A stretch of 52,578 nt of DNA, taken from an uncultured Collinsella sp. (lineage in GTDB: Bacteria > Actinomycetota > Coriobacteriia > Coriobacteriales > Coriobacteriaceae). Shown here piece by piece: positions 17,405 through 25,893 of the stretch. A model generated the notes under the pieces. That model was not told where the DNA came from and did not search any database. It saw only the letters and a program-made list of their open reading frames with translations. The position numbers and the translations under genes were made by a program. The first letter of the stretch is position 1. Every line of letters starts with the position of its first letter. The stretch lies in NCBI GenBank assembly GCA_900548365.1, contig URKM01000010.1:1-52578 (forward strand), read 5' to 3'.

Positions 17405-18531
17405 GTAAGAGCCTTCCTTATATCGAGAAGCATGACCTCGATGGCCAGCTGGGGGGTTACGTTGCGAGCGATGCGCGCCTCGGTCGCCGATACGACATCG
17501 AGGGCGGACGTGATTCCGGTGACGGTCGCGCGGGCGCACAGGCGATCGACCATCCCGGAAACATCCTCGTTCACGATGGGGTCGTCGACGCCCTGGACGC
17601 GCATGAGGGCGTCGCGCAGAAGCGACCGAACGCATGCCAGCGCTTCCATGATACCCGAACGCTCCCTATGGGACAGCTCGCGCTTGAAGCGGTCCTCGAG
17701 CTGCTTGAGAGCGCCTCGCGAAAGGTAATCGGCATCCTTGGCGAGCAGGGCCTCCTGCGTCGACTTCACATCGTCGAGCGGCGCCTTGATCACCGCCATG
17801 AGCTCCTTCACCGACATGAGGATATCCGCCTCGTCGGCGTGCGCGAGCTGGTCCACCACGCGCAGCATCTCGCGACGCGCCTCTTGGCGCTCGGCGCTCT
17901 TGAGAAATTCGACGGCGCGCGCCGGACTGCCCGCCACGGCGACCGCCATGCGGCAGCGCGCATGCGGCGCCCCCGTGGCGCGCTCCACCATCTCCGCGGC
18001 GCGCACGGGCGAAACCATACGGAACGGAACGCATTGGCAGCGGGATACGATCGTGGGGAGGATGACCTCGGCACTCGAGCCGAGCAAGATGAACGTCACG
18101 TTCTCAGGAGGTTCTTCAAGCGTCTTGAGCAGCGCGTTGGCCGTGTTGGCGCGCAGCTGCTCGGCCCGGTCGATGATATACACCTTGCGCTTCGCGCGAA
18201 TGGGTGCGAGCGCCACCTCCTCCAGAAGCGCCCTCGTCTGATCGATCAGGTATCCCGTAGCGGATTCCGGCGCATAGTAATGCACGTCGGGATGCGTATG
18301 GCGAGCGACCCGCACGCAATCGTCGCATGCACCGCAGCCGCCCTCGCCGCACAGGAGCTGCTGCGCCATAGCCCAGGCGGCGTCGAGTTTGCCCGAGCCC
18401 GGCGCGCCCAAAAACAGATACGCGTGGCTCGCCCGGCCCGAAGCGACGGCATGGGCGAGAAAATCGCGCGCGCGCGGCTGCGCCTCGAGCTGCGCCAGCA
18501 GGCATCGATCGGATAGCGCTTCCCTCATCAT
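17395..18531 (-). CDS. holB: DNA polymerase III subunit delta-prime
   Basis: A 378-residue clamp-loader subunit. It has GAPGSGKLDAAWAMAQQLLC (P-loop region), a zinc-binding quartet CGEGGCGACDDC, RKVYIIDRAEQL (Walker B region) and NTANALLKTLEEPPENVTFILL, followed by a sensor SRCQCVPF (SRC motif). It helps load the sliding clamp at the replication fork. The start ATG 18531 comes 2 bases after the tmk stop, with GGGGGTGA as ribosome site; a GTG two codons upstream lies within that site. Translational coupling to tmk and ricT is likely. Confidence 0.92.
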   Translation of the reverse strand: MMREALSDRCLLAQLEAQPRARDFLAHAVASGRASHAYLFLGAPGSGKLDAAWAMAQQLLCGEGGCGACDDCVRVARHTHPDVHYYAPESATGYLIDQTRALLEEVALAPIRAKRKVYIIDRAEQLRANTANALLKTLEEPPENVTFILLGSSAEVILPTIVSRCQCVPFRMVSPVRAAEMVERATGAPHARCRMAVAVAGSPARAVEFLKSAERQEARREMLRVVDQLAHADEADILMSVKELMAVIKAPLDDVKSTQEALLAKDADYLSRGALKQLEDRFKRELSHRERSGIMEALACVRSLLRDALMRVQGVDDPIVNEDVSGMVDRLCARATVTGITSALDVVSATEARIARNVTPQLAIEVMLLDIRKALTCP

Positions 18532-18533
18532 GC

Positions 18534-19226
18534 TCACCCCCGCCGTCCTTCGTTTTCAACGATGCCCACGCCCTCGGCCTGCTCGAACACGCCGCCGGCC
18601 GACCCTGCGATCACCGCCTCGACTACCGGCCACGCCGCCGCAAAGACCTCGTCGATCGAACCGGATGCATCGATGAGCGCGATGCGGCGGGGCTCCTGCT
18701 CGGCGAGCGCGCGGAAGCCCGCAGCGACCCGCTCCTGATACGCGGTGCCCTTCAGCTCGAGCCTATCGGCCGCAGAGCGCCCCGCGCGCCGCGCAAGCGC
18801 CTCCTGCACGGGAGCATCGAACACGAGCGTGATGTCGGGATGCCATCCATCGACCGCGATGGCGTTCGCCTGAGCGACCAGCGCGCGGTCGAGTCCGTTT
18901 GCATACGCCTGGTACGCCGTTGTCGAATCGTAGAAGCGATCGCACACCACGGTGCGCCCCGCCCGAAGCGCGGGCGCCACGACCTCGTGCACCAACTGGG
19001 CGCGTGCCGCCTCATACAGCAGCAGCTCGCACACGTCCCCCATCTCGCCATGGGAGGGATCGAGCAGGATCGCGCGGATCTGCTCGGAAATCGCCACGCC
19101 GCCCGGCTCTCGCAGACGCACGACGTCGTGGCCCCTGCGCTCGAGCGCGTCGGCGATACGGACGGCCTGCGTCGACTTACCGCAGCCGTCTATACCCTCC
19201 ACGGTGATGAACAATCCCCGATCCAT
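18534..19226 (-). CDS. tmk: Thymidylate kinase
   Basis: A 230-residue dTMP kinase, making dTDP for DNA synthesis. Landmarks: FITVEGIDGCGKSTQ (P-loop), the DR-loop REPGG, VVCDRFYDSTTAYQ, and the LID ARRAGRSAADRLE. It is first in the tmk-holB-ricT unit. AAGGGCG lies upstream of ATG 19226. The C-terminus is somewhat extended relative to the usual ~210 residues. Confidence 0.95.
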   Translation of the reverse strand: MDRGLFITVEGIDGCGKSTQAVRIADALERRGHDVVRLREPGGVAISEQIRAILLDPSHGEMGDVCELLLYEAARAQLVHEVVAPALRAGRTVVCDRFYDSTTAYQAYANGLDRALVAQANAIAVDGWHPDITLVFDAPVQEALARRAGRSAADRLELKGTAYQERVAAGFRALAEQEPRRIALIDASGSIDEVFAAAWPVVEAVIAGSAGGVFEQAEGVGIVENEGRRG

Positions 19227-19575
19227 ACCGAAAACGCCCTTTCAACGCACTGAAACGAAGCTCCATCATACCGCGCGCACCCACATACCCGCGCCAACAA
19301 CAATACTTCGAACACACATCCGCAGCCGCATCGCTTACTGGAAATGCTACTGGTGCCGTGCGTATACCTTTCGAACACGAACCTCGATTTGGCGTTCGGA
19401 TGATATACGTTTAAGCGAGCTAGCATTTTTTCGAGCGGTGCAGAAGGCCGCATCCAGACCTCAAAAGCGCAATCATCGCGAGCTGCCCAGCATTTTGGTC
19501 AACGCGAACGCCCGTCGCGCGCTCCAGCCAGCAAAGCACCCGGCGCATGCCCGCGCCGACGAGCGCCTCGCCGCA
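19227..19575. other. 349-bp spacer between tmk and the AbiEi-like gene
   Basis: It holds palindromic element A (19342-19428) and presumably the tmk promoter. No supportable gene. Confidence 0.5.
19342..19428. repeat. 87-bp palindromic element, copy A
   Basis: The outer arms are AAATGCTA and TAGCATTT; the inner arms are about 17 bp (GCGTATACC...CGAAC against GTTCG...TATACG) with roughly 13 of 17 paired; the loop is about 17 bases. Copy B at 20839-20925 is exactly the same length and 64 of 87 positions agree by hand alignment, with the conserved blocks being the paired ones. The element lies 147 bases past the stop of the AbiEi-like gene. Confidence 0.8.
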
Positions 19576-20544
19576 TCATGTCGCGCGCATCGGTATGCCG
19601 GCGCATGTAAGCAACCGGTGCATATACGCCCGATCGATTGCCTGCTCGTATGAAAATCTCAAGACCTTCACCCCCGTCAGACTCAGGCGCGACTCCCTCA
19701 GCCGCTCCTTTCTCATTGCTTTGATAACGGTCGATGCGCTTCGCTCCTTGGATACATACTTCCATCCTCCATCGAGCTCGCCGACCACAACCACCCCATC
19801 AGGCAGCACCCAAAGGAAGTCAACCCGATACACCCTACCGGGTTCAAGAGGGTCATCCAGCTCCACCTGCAGCTCAGGAATCATGAAGCCCAACTCGATC
19901 ATGGTTGCCCGAGCCATGGACTCGCCCCCGTTCTCGCTTCGGCTATCGGCCGCAGCCGCAACGCGCCGCGCCGTGGAAACACCTTTGCGCCGCGCCCCAT
20001 TCCGGACCATGAAGGCAATCAGCTCGACCTTTGATATCATGCCTTCGTGCAGAGCGGAATCCGCGATCACCAAGCCCTGAGCGAAGTCCGTCTGGCACAG
20101 GCAGTCCAGCACCGTTCTATCAAGCGGCGTTACCCTGATGCCATCTATCACCTCAAACGGCCGGCAAGGCGCCTCGTGGCAGACAATGTCCTCGTGTTGC
20201 AGCCTTCTATTGCAGCGATCGCCCCTTGCTAGATGCACCGTATCCAAAAGCGCATACGGGACTTGAAGGCCATGCACCAACGCGGCTGAGTACGACGAAA
20301 AGACATAGTCGGGGTGACTTCGCGCCATCGCGCGCACAAGATGCATCGCCCGCGCTCGCTCTGAAAGACCCAGGTAGTACTCCGATCGCACGAAATAGCC
20401 TTTCGACGGCTCGACCGCACGGCTCGCCGCGACCCTGCGCTGCAACCCTATAGCCTCCGCCCTGGTCGACGCATAAGCATATCGATACGTGGCTTCTGCC
20501 TCATCAAATAAGCAATCAGCCATCGGCGAACACCGCTCGCTCAT
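19576..20544 (-). CDS. AbiEi-like protein with PD-(D/E)xK/DUF559-like C-terminal domain
   Basis: A 322-residue protein similar in plan to actinobacterial AbiEi-type (type IV antitoxin-like) proteins. A central region matches the AbiEi pattern (YVFSSYSAALVHGLQVPYA, then GIRVTPLDRTVLDCL). The C-terminal ~110 residues look like a DUF559/Vsr-fold nuclease: YRVDFLWVLPDG, GELDGGWKY (D...ExDG..KY), then an RKERLRESRL helix. No AbiEii toxin gene is adjacent, so it is probably not half of a classic pair. GGAGG 7 bases before ATG 20544 sets the start. It interrupts the housekeeping run topA/tmk and is bracketed by two palindromic elements and short direct repeats, which suggests acquisition as a cassette. 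Confidence 0.72.
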   Translation of the reverse strand: MSERCSPMADCLFDEAEATYRYAYASTRAEAIGLQRRVAASRAVEPSKGYFVRSEYYLGLSERARAMHLVRAMARSHPDYVFSSYSAALVHGLQVPYALLDTVHLARGDRCNRRLQHEDIVCHEAPCRPFEVIDGIRVTPLDRTVLDCLCQTDFAQGLVIADSALHEGMISKVELIAFMVRNGARRKGVSTARRVAAAADSRSENGGESMARATMIELGFMIPELQVELDDPLEPGRVYRVDFLWVLPDGVVVVGELDGGWKYVSKERSASTVIKAMRKERLRESRLSLTGVKVLRFSYEQAIDRAYMHRLLTCAGIPMRAT

Positions 20545-20560
20545 AGATGCACCTCCTCGC

Positions 20561-20648
20561 GCGAGGGCACCATAGCGGGCCGATTGCCTACCTCGACGCG
20601 ACAACCCGCCGCCCCCCACTTCTCATGCGAGGGCACCATAGCAGGCCG
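20561..20648. repeat. 22-bp direct repeat pair upstream of the AbiEi-like gene
   Basis: GCGAGGGCACCATAGC[G/A]GGCCG occurs at 20561-20582 and 20627-20648 (one mismatch, 66-bp offset). The first copy ends close to the ribosome site of the AbiEi-like gene, so the pair could be operator sites or a small duplication. Confidence 0.7.
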
Positions 20649-20838
20649 GGTCCTTTCAAGTCTCAAACAAACAATCTCTATGCCGCTAACACGGCAGGTA
20701 TCGACCGTGCTGCCGCATAATCAAGCACCCGAAAATCCGCGAACGGATGATTTTACCAGATGAACGGCCGCAAGCCCCCAAGTGGCGAGACGGACCCCGC
20801 CCGCGCTCGCAACAACGGCGCCTTTCGACGCCTGTAGA

Positions 20839-20925
20839 AAATGCTACCTAGCCCATGCGTATACCATGCGAACATGGAATTTGGTCCGGCGTTCGAATGG
20901 TATACGCACAAGCGAAGTAGCATTT
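20839..20925. repeat. 87-bp palindromic element, copy B
   Basis: This is the better-paired copy: 9-bp outer arms (AAATGCTAC/GTAGCATTT) and inner arms GCGTATACCAT/ATGGTATACGC (11 bp, perfect), then one mismatch and CGAAC/GTTCG. The loop is 17 bases. It lies 295 bases upstream of the AbiEi-like gene start and 97 bases past the topA stop. See copy A. Confidence 0.82.
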
Positions 20926-21022
20926 CTCGGGCCAGATACAGGGCCGCCGCGCCCCGTCGCACCCCGTCGCGTCCCTGTTGCGCTCCGCCGGCGGCTTTTA
21001 GCTGCAGCGGCTCGACAACCGA

Positions 21023-23713
21023 TTACTCAGCTGCGGGCTTCGCAGCGGCCTTCTTGGTCGCAGCGGCCTTCTTGGTCGCAGACACCGTCTTCTTCGCTGC
21101 CGTAGCCTTGGTCGCAGCTGACGTCTTCGCGGTCCCTGTCTTCTTCGCGTCCGCCGTCTTCTTCGCAGCCGCCTTCTTCGCGTCCGTCGTCTTCTTCGCA
21201 GCCGGCTTCTTGGTCGCAGACGCCGTCTTCTTCGTTGCAGCCTTCTTGGTCGCAGCTTTGCCGCGAGCCGGCTTCTCCTTCTTCTCCTTGCCAGGGCATT
21301 CCATGTTCACGCAGATGCGCCACGGGCCGCGGGCCGTCTCGACCACCACGACGGGGGCGCCGCAGTGCTCGCACACCTCGCCGGTGGCGGAGAGCTTGCC
21401 ACGCGCGGGGAGCGGATAGCTCACGCCGCAGTCGTCATAATTGGTGCAGCGGATGAAGCGCTTGCCGCTCTTCTCGCTCTTATGGGCGACCAGGTTGCCA
21501 TGGCGACCGGCCTCCGCGCAGACTCGGCACTCGCCCACCTTGAGGTCGGGCTCGTAATTGGTGGGGCACTTGGGGTTGACGCACTGCTCGTAGGCCTTTT
21601 GTCGGAACGGCTGGCACTTGATGCGCGGCGCGCCGCACTCGGGGCACACGGCGGCCTCGCCCTCGAGCGGGCTCACCTTCACGCCGGAGGGCACGGGGTA
21701 GGTCACATCGCAGTCGGGCCAACCCATGCACCCGATGAAGCTGCCGCGCGTCTTGGCGCTCGTCTTCATCACGAGGTCCTTGCCGCACTTGGGGCACGCG
21801 CCCACGCGCGCGTCGGCGGTGACGGCGTCGCTGATGGCCTCACCCAGGTCGTCCTTGTGCTCGATCAGGGTGTCGAGCATACCCGCGAGCAGCGTGCGCG
21901 AGTGATCGACCACATGCGCCTGCGTGTCGGCGCCCTCGGCCACATGCGTCATGTCGGCATCGAGCTCCGCGGTCATCTCCGGCGTGGTGATGCGCGGTGC
22001 GAACTGGGAGAGCGCGTCGATGATGGCCATGCCCAGCTGGCTGGGCTCGATCGGGTCGTTCTTGAGGTAGCGCACCGTGTAGAGGCGCTCGATGATGCTC
22101 GCACGGGTAGACTTGGTGCCCAGGCCGCGCTTCTCCATCTCCTGGACGAGCTTGCCCTGGCTGTAGCGCGCGGGCGGCTCGGTCTGCTTGGCCTCGAGCT
22201 TGATATCGTGCACGTCGACCGTATCGCCCGCATCGAGCGCAGGGAGCTGCTCATCGCGCTTGAGACCGTAGGGGTACGCCTCGCGGAAGCCCGCCTCCAC
22301 CAGCACGTCGCCGCTCGCGGTGAACGGCTCGCCGGCGACGTCGATCGACAGCTTGGTGTTCTCGATGGTCGCAGGGCCCATGAGCGTCGCCAGGAAGCGA
22401 CGGGCGATGAGGTTGTAGAGCTTGAGCTGGCCGCCGTCGAGCGAGGTGGGGTCGCCCTGGCCCGTGGGATGGATGGGCGGGTGGTCGGTGGTCTCCACCT
22501 TGCCGCGCGTTGGCTGCATGGGTCCGGCGAGCACCTTCTTGCACACGGGCGCGAGGGCCGGGGAGTTAGCCGCCAGGCCGTTCACGATGCCCTCGAGGTC
22601 GAGCGACTTGGGATAGACCGTGTTGTCGACGCGCGGATACGAGATGAGGCCGCTCATGTAGAGGGACTCGGCGATGCGCATGGTGCGCGCCGGGCTGATG
22701 CCCTCGGCAGCGGCCGCAGCCTGCAGCGCCGTCGTGTTGAACGGGACCGGGGGCTGCTGCTTGCGCGAGCGGCGGGCGACGTCGGTCACGGTGCCGGTCG
22801 TCGCAGACGACACGTGCGCATACGCCGCCTCGGCAGCGTCCTTATCGGTGAAGCGCGCCGTCGCGTGGCCGATCTTGAAATCCTGCTCTGAGGCACAGGC
22901 AAAACCGCGGATCTGCCAGTAGTCTTCGGGTACGAAGGCCATGCGCTCGCGCTCGCGTTCCACCACCAGGGCGAGCGTCGGCGTCTGCACGCGGCCGGCG
23001 GAGCGCACGTTGCCGAAGCCGCCGAACTTGGCGAGCGTGAGGTAGCGCGTCAGAACCGCGCCCCAGATGAGGTCGATATACTGGCGGGACTCGCCGGCGT
23101 CGGCCAGGTTCTGGTCAAGCTCCACGAGGTTGTTGAACGCTTCGGTGACCTCGCCCTTGATGAGCGCCGAATAACGTGCTCGGCTCACGGGTACGTCGGG
23201 TGCGACCTCGCGCACGCAGGAAAGGGCATCGGAACCGATGAGCTCGCCCTCGCGGTCGAAGTCGGTGGCGATGACGACGGAATCGGCTTTCTTTGCCAGA
23301 TTCTTGAGAACGCGGATGATCTCCTTCTCAGCAGGGTTCTTGATGATGGGGGCCCAGGTGAGGTACGGCAGGCTTTCGACCTTCCATCCCTTGATGTTGA
23401 TGCCGTTCGCCAGGAAGGGACGGCGCTTGGTGTCGTAAGGCGGACGGGCGAGACCATCCGGAACCGCAGCGGGGAGCACCTCTCCGTCCCCGGTCAGCGA
23501 GTACCAGCCCTCCTTCTCATCGAAGAGGATCTCGTCGGGGAAGTCGGGCGCCAGGATGTGGCCGGCGAGACCCATGGACACCCACTCCTCGCCGTCCACG
23601 TCGAAACGATAGACCGGCGTGTTGTACACCTTGTCGTTTTTCGGCTTACCGGTGGCCAAGAGCTGCGCGATCTTCTGCGCTGCGATGTTTTTCTCTGCAA
23701 TGACGAGCTTCAA
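21023..23713 (-). CDS. topA: DNA topoisomerase I (type IA) with zinc ribbons and Ala/Lys tail
   Basis: An 896-residue type IA topoisomerase that relaxes negative supercoils. The Toprim domain begins LVIAEKNIAAQKIA with IATDFDREGE as the acidic motif. The active-site Tyr is in GLISYPRVDNTVY, preceded by SAGRVQTPTL and followed by HPPIHPTG and EKRGLGTKSTRASIIERL. Four C-terminal zinc-ribbon modules start CPKCGKDL, CPECGAPR, CRVCAEAG and CEHCGAPV. The last ~80 residues are KKAA/KKTA repeats, a DNA-binding histone-H1-like tail as in other actinobacterial TopA. The start is TTG at 23713 with AAGGAG 5 bases upstream; the open frame further up has no ribosome site. Confidence 0.93.
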   Translation of the reverse strand: MKLVIAEKNIAAQKIAQLLATGKPKNDKVYNTPVYRFDVDGEEWVSMGLAGHILAPDFPDEILFDEKEGWYSLTGDGEVLPAAVPDGLARPPYDTKRRPFLANGINIKGWKVESLPYLTWAPIIKNPAEKEIIRVLKNLAKKADSVVIATDFDREGELIGSDALSCVREVAPDVPVSRARYSALIKGEVTEAFNNLVELDQNLADAGESRQYIDLIWGAVLTRYLTLAKFGGFGNVRSAGRVQTPTLALVVERERERMAFVPEDYWQIRGFACASEQDFKIGHATARFTDKDAAEAAYAHVSSATTGTVTDVARRSRKQQPPVPFNTTALQAAAAAEGISPARTMRIAESLYMSGLISYPRVDNTVYPKSLDLEGIVNGLAANSPALAPVCKKVLAGPMQPTRGKVETTDHPPIHPTGQGDPTSLDGGQLKLYNLIARRFLATLMGPATIENTKLSIDVAGEPFTASGDVLVEAGFREAYPYGLKRDEQLPALDAGDTVDVHDIKLEAKQTEPPARYSQGKLVQEMEKRGLGTKSTRASIIERLYTVRYLKNDPIEPSQLGMAIIDALSQFAPRITTPEMTAELDADMTHVAEGADTQAHVVDHSRTLLAGMLDTLIEHKDDLGEAISDAVTADARVGACPKCGKDLVMKTSAKTRGSFIGCMGWPDCDVTYPVPSGVKVSPLEGEAAVCPECGAPRIKCQPFRQKAYEQCVNPKCPTNYEPDLKVGECRVCAEAGRHGNLVAHKSEKSGKRFIRCTNYDDCGVSYPLPARGKLSATGEVCEHCGAPVVVVETARGPWRICVNMECPGKEKKEKPARGKAATKKAATKKTASATKKPAAKKTTDAKKAAAKKTADAKKTGTAKTSAATKATAAKKTVSATKKAAATKKAAAKPAAE

Positions 23714-23882
23714 CGGGGCTCCTTCGCTACACGTACAGGTATGGTCAGCAGTATAGCGACTTGGGCGCGCTTGGCGAATCATGCACGATTTCTGCGCGGA
23801 CCGATGCGAAGCGACCCCGCGTGCGAACCGGCGCGGTGCAGCCCCACACGCGGCCCCACGCGCGAACCGACGCGGGGCGGCG

Positions 23883-24560
23883 CTATGCGCGCGCGGCCTC
23901 GATCCGCCCTACCAGCCAGTCGCACCATTCGTCCATACCCGTACCGCGCGTCGCGCTCACGCTGAAGCGCGGCGCCCGCGGATTAAGGTCGTCCAGCGTG
24001 CGGCCGTACTCGTCCATATCGAAGTCGAAGGCAGGAGCCACGTCCACCTTGTTGAGCAGCAGCGCGCCGGCGTGCTGGAAGATCCCGGGATACTTCAGCG
24101 GCTTGTCGTCGCCTTCGGGCACCGAGAGGATCATGATGGACAGGTTCTCGCCCAAATCGAAATCCACGGGGCACACGAGGTTGCCGACGTTCTCGATAAA
24201 GATGACGTCGATGTCGTCCAGGCCGACGCCCGCCTCGAAGGCGTCGACCGCCTGGCCGATCATATTGCCCTCGAGATGGCACAGGCCGCCCGTGTTGATC
24301 TGGATGGCCGGCATACCGGCCTCCTTCATGGTGACGGCATCCACGTCCGATGCGATATCGCCCTCGATCACGGCACAGCGATAGCGGTCGCGCAGGCGCT
24401 CGTTGGTGGCGAGGATGGTCGAGGTCTTGCCGGATCCAGGGCTCGACAGCACGTTGACCACGAAGATCTTGTTCTCGGCGAAACGCGCGCGGAGCTGCTC
24501 CGCCAAGCGCTCGTTGCGCGAAAGGATGGGCTGTTCGATACCGATGACCTTGCCTGCCAT
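23883..24560 (-). CDS. hypB: Hydrogenase nickel-incorporation GTPase HypB
   Basis: A 225-residue GTPase for nickel insertion in [NiFe]-hydrogenase maturation. It has NVLSSPGSGKTSTI (P-loop), IEGDIASDVDA, the metal-site GGLCHLEGNM (Cys-His at the dimer interface), FIENVGNLVCP and LLNKVDV (NKxD). The N-terminal His-rich nickel-storage stretch found in some HypB is absent. In-frame starts exist at 24581 (GTG), 24575 and 24566; ATG 24560 (MAGKVIGIE) has the best spacing (9) from GGAG. hypA lies 191 bases upstream. Confidence 0.92.
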   Translation of the reverse strand: MAGKVIGIEQPILSRNERLAEQLRARFAENKIFVVNVLSSPGSGKTSTILATNERLRDRYRCAVIEGDIASDVDAVTMKEAGMPAIQINTGGLCHLEGNMIGQAVDAFEAGVGLDDIDVIFIENVGNLVCPVDFDLGENLSIMILSVPEGDDKPLKYPGIFQHAGALLLNKVDVAPAFDFDMDEYGRTLDDLNPRAPRFSVSATRGTGMDEWCDWLVGRIEAARA

Positions 24561-24751
24561 ATGCATGCGCTCCATTTCCACGTTCTATCCATACGTACGC
24601 TTGTGTACCCCATCGGGCGCGGCTCCATCCGCCGCCGATGCATCCGGCGCGTCGCCTCCGTCCGCGTACGTCGCCCTGTTCGCATGCGCCGCCCTGTTCG
24701 CGTCCGTCACCCTTTGCGCACGCAACGGCAGCCGCGTCGAGAGCGAGGGGG

Positions 24752-25105
24752 TCAGTCGGGCGTCTCGATCTCGATTGATACGATGTCGAGCTCCCGTCCG
24801 CGCACCGTGAGGGTCTGGCCGCTGCCGCATACGGGACACCGGCAATGGAACCGGTCGTGGTCGAACTCGGCACCGCACTGCACGCATGCGCTGCGCGGCG
24901 CCACGCGCTCGACGCGCAGCTCCGCATCGCGCGTGAGCGCGTTCTCTTCCCGCAGGACCTCCCAGGCGAAATCCATAGATTCCGGCACGATCTCGCACAG
25001 ATCGCCCACGCGCAGCGAAACGGCGACGACGCGCGAAGCCTCAGCCTCGCGCGCCGTGCGCAGAACAACATCTATGATTCCGGAAACAACACCGAGCTCG
25101 TGCAC
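24752..25105 (-). CDS. hypA: Hydrogenase nickel-incorporation protein HypA
   Basis: A 117-residue metallochaperone. The N-terminus MHELGVV carries the conserved nickel ligand His2, so the start must be here (GTG 25105). The zinc loop is CVQC ... CRCPVCGSG (two CxxC pairs). HypA hands nickel to HypB for the hydrogenase large subunit. It follows tatC by 8 bases. The 191-bp space to hypB contains short direct repeats of CGCCCTGTTCGC and no gene. Confidence 0.93.
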   Translation of the reverse strand: MHELGVVSGIIDVVLRTAREAEASRVVAVSLRVGDLCEIVPESMDFAWEVLREENALTRDAELRVERVAPRSACVQCGAEFDHDRFHCRCPVCGSGQTLTVRGRELDIVSIEIETPD

Positions 25106-25113
25106 GCTCTCGC

Positions 25114-25893
25114 CTACTCCTCGTCCTCGTCGTCGAACAGGCTGAGGCGGCCTTCCTTCAAGCCGGCCTTGCCCTCGCGCTTCACGATGACGACGCGGGT
25201 GACCGCGAGCGCGATCTCATACAGGGCGAGCATGGCGGCGTACATATACGCCATGGTCACGGGCGAGGCGTCGGGCGTGACGCAACCGGCGACGACCAGC
25301 AGCACGACATAGACGTAGCGCCACGCCTCGCGGAACTTCACATACGGAACGATGTGGAAGACGGCGAGGTAGAACACGATGAGCGGGAGCTCGAACGCAA
25401 CGCCGAAGCCGATCATGAGGAGCAGCTCGATGTTGATGTAGTCCTCCAGCATGGGCATGGCCGTGCCGATGGCCTCGGACTCGCCGATGAGGAAGCCGAA
25501 GGCCGGGCTGATGATCACGAAATAGCAGAAAAGCACGCCCAGGAAGAAGAGCGCGGTGGCACTCACGATGGTGGGGACCACCCAGCGCCGCTCGCTGGGT
25601 TTGAGCGCGGGCAGGAAGAATGCCAGGATCTGCCAGATGATCATGGGTGTGCACATGACCAGGGCGAGCTTGAACGCGATGGAGAATCGCAGGCTGAAGC
25701 CGCCCAGCGCCGTCATGACGTAGAACTCATCAGCGAACTCGCGGATGGGGTCTTGCAGGATGTCGATGACGACGGGCGTGGCGAAGTAGAGCACGAGGGA
25801 GGCGGTGAGAACGGAGACCACCACGATGGTGAGGCGACGACGCAGCTCGCCCAGGTGGTCGAAGAGCGGCATTCGAGCGGGTCCGATGGGCAT
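25114..25893 (-). CDS. tatC: Sec-independent protein translocase TatC
   Basis: A 259-residue six-helix membrane protein, the signal-peptide receptor of the twin-arginine pathway. It has the N-terminal signature MPLFDHLGELRRRL, the periplasmic loop with FxxPxLKxxER-type sequence (FLPALKPSERRW), and the conserved Glu in GFGVAFELPLIVF. Helices are spaced as in the family and the tail is acidic. Its ATG shares one base with the tatA stop (TAATG), indicating translational coupling. Confidence 0.95.
   Translation of the reverse strand: MPIGPARMPLFDHLGELRRRLTIVVVSVLTASLVLYFATPVVIDILQDPIREFADEFYVMTALGGFSLRFSIAFKLALVMCTPMIIWQILAFFLPALKPSERRWVVPTIVSATALFFLGVLFCYFVIISPAFGFLIGESEAIGTAMPMLEDYINIELLLMIGFGVAFELPLIVFYLAVFHIVPYVKFREAWRYVYVVLLVVAGCVTPDASPVTMAYMYAAMLALYEIALAVTRVVIVKREGKAGLKEGRLSLFDDEDEE

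Larger units (their letters stand above)
20545..21022. other. 478-bp spacer between the AbiEi-like gene and topA
   Basis: It contains a near-identical 22-bp direct repeat pair (20561-20582, 20627-20648), palindromic element B (20839-20925) and a CCGCCGGCGG palindrome near 20990. No supportable gene. Confidence 0.5.

Noticed and set aside
20885..20905. tRNA T-arm-like sequence (GCGTTCGAATGG)
   Set aside because: It is the inner arm of the 87-bp palindrome; no acceptor, D or anticodon arms fit around it.
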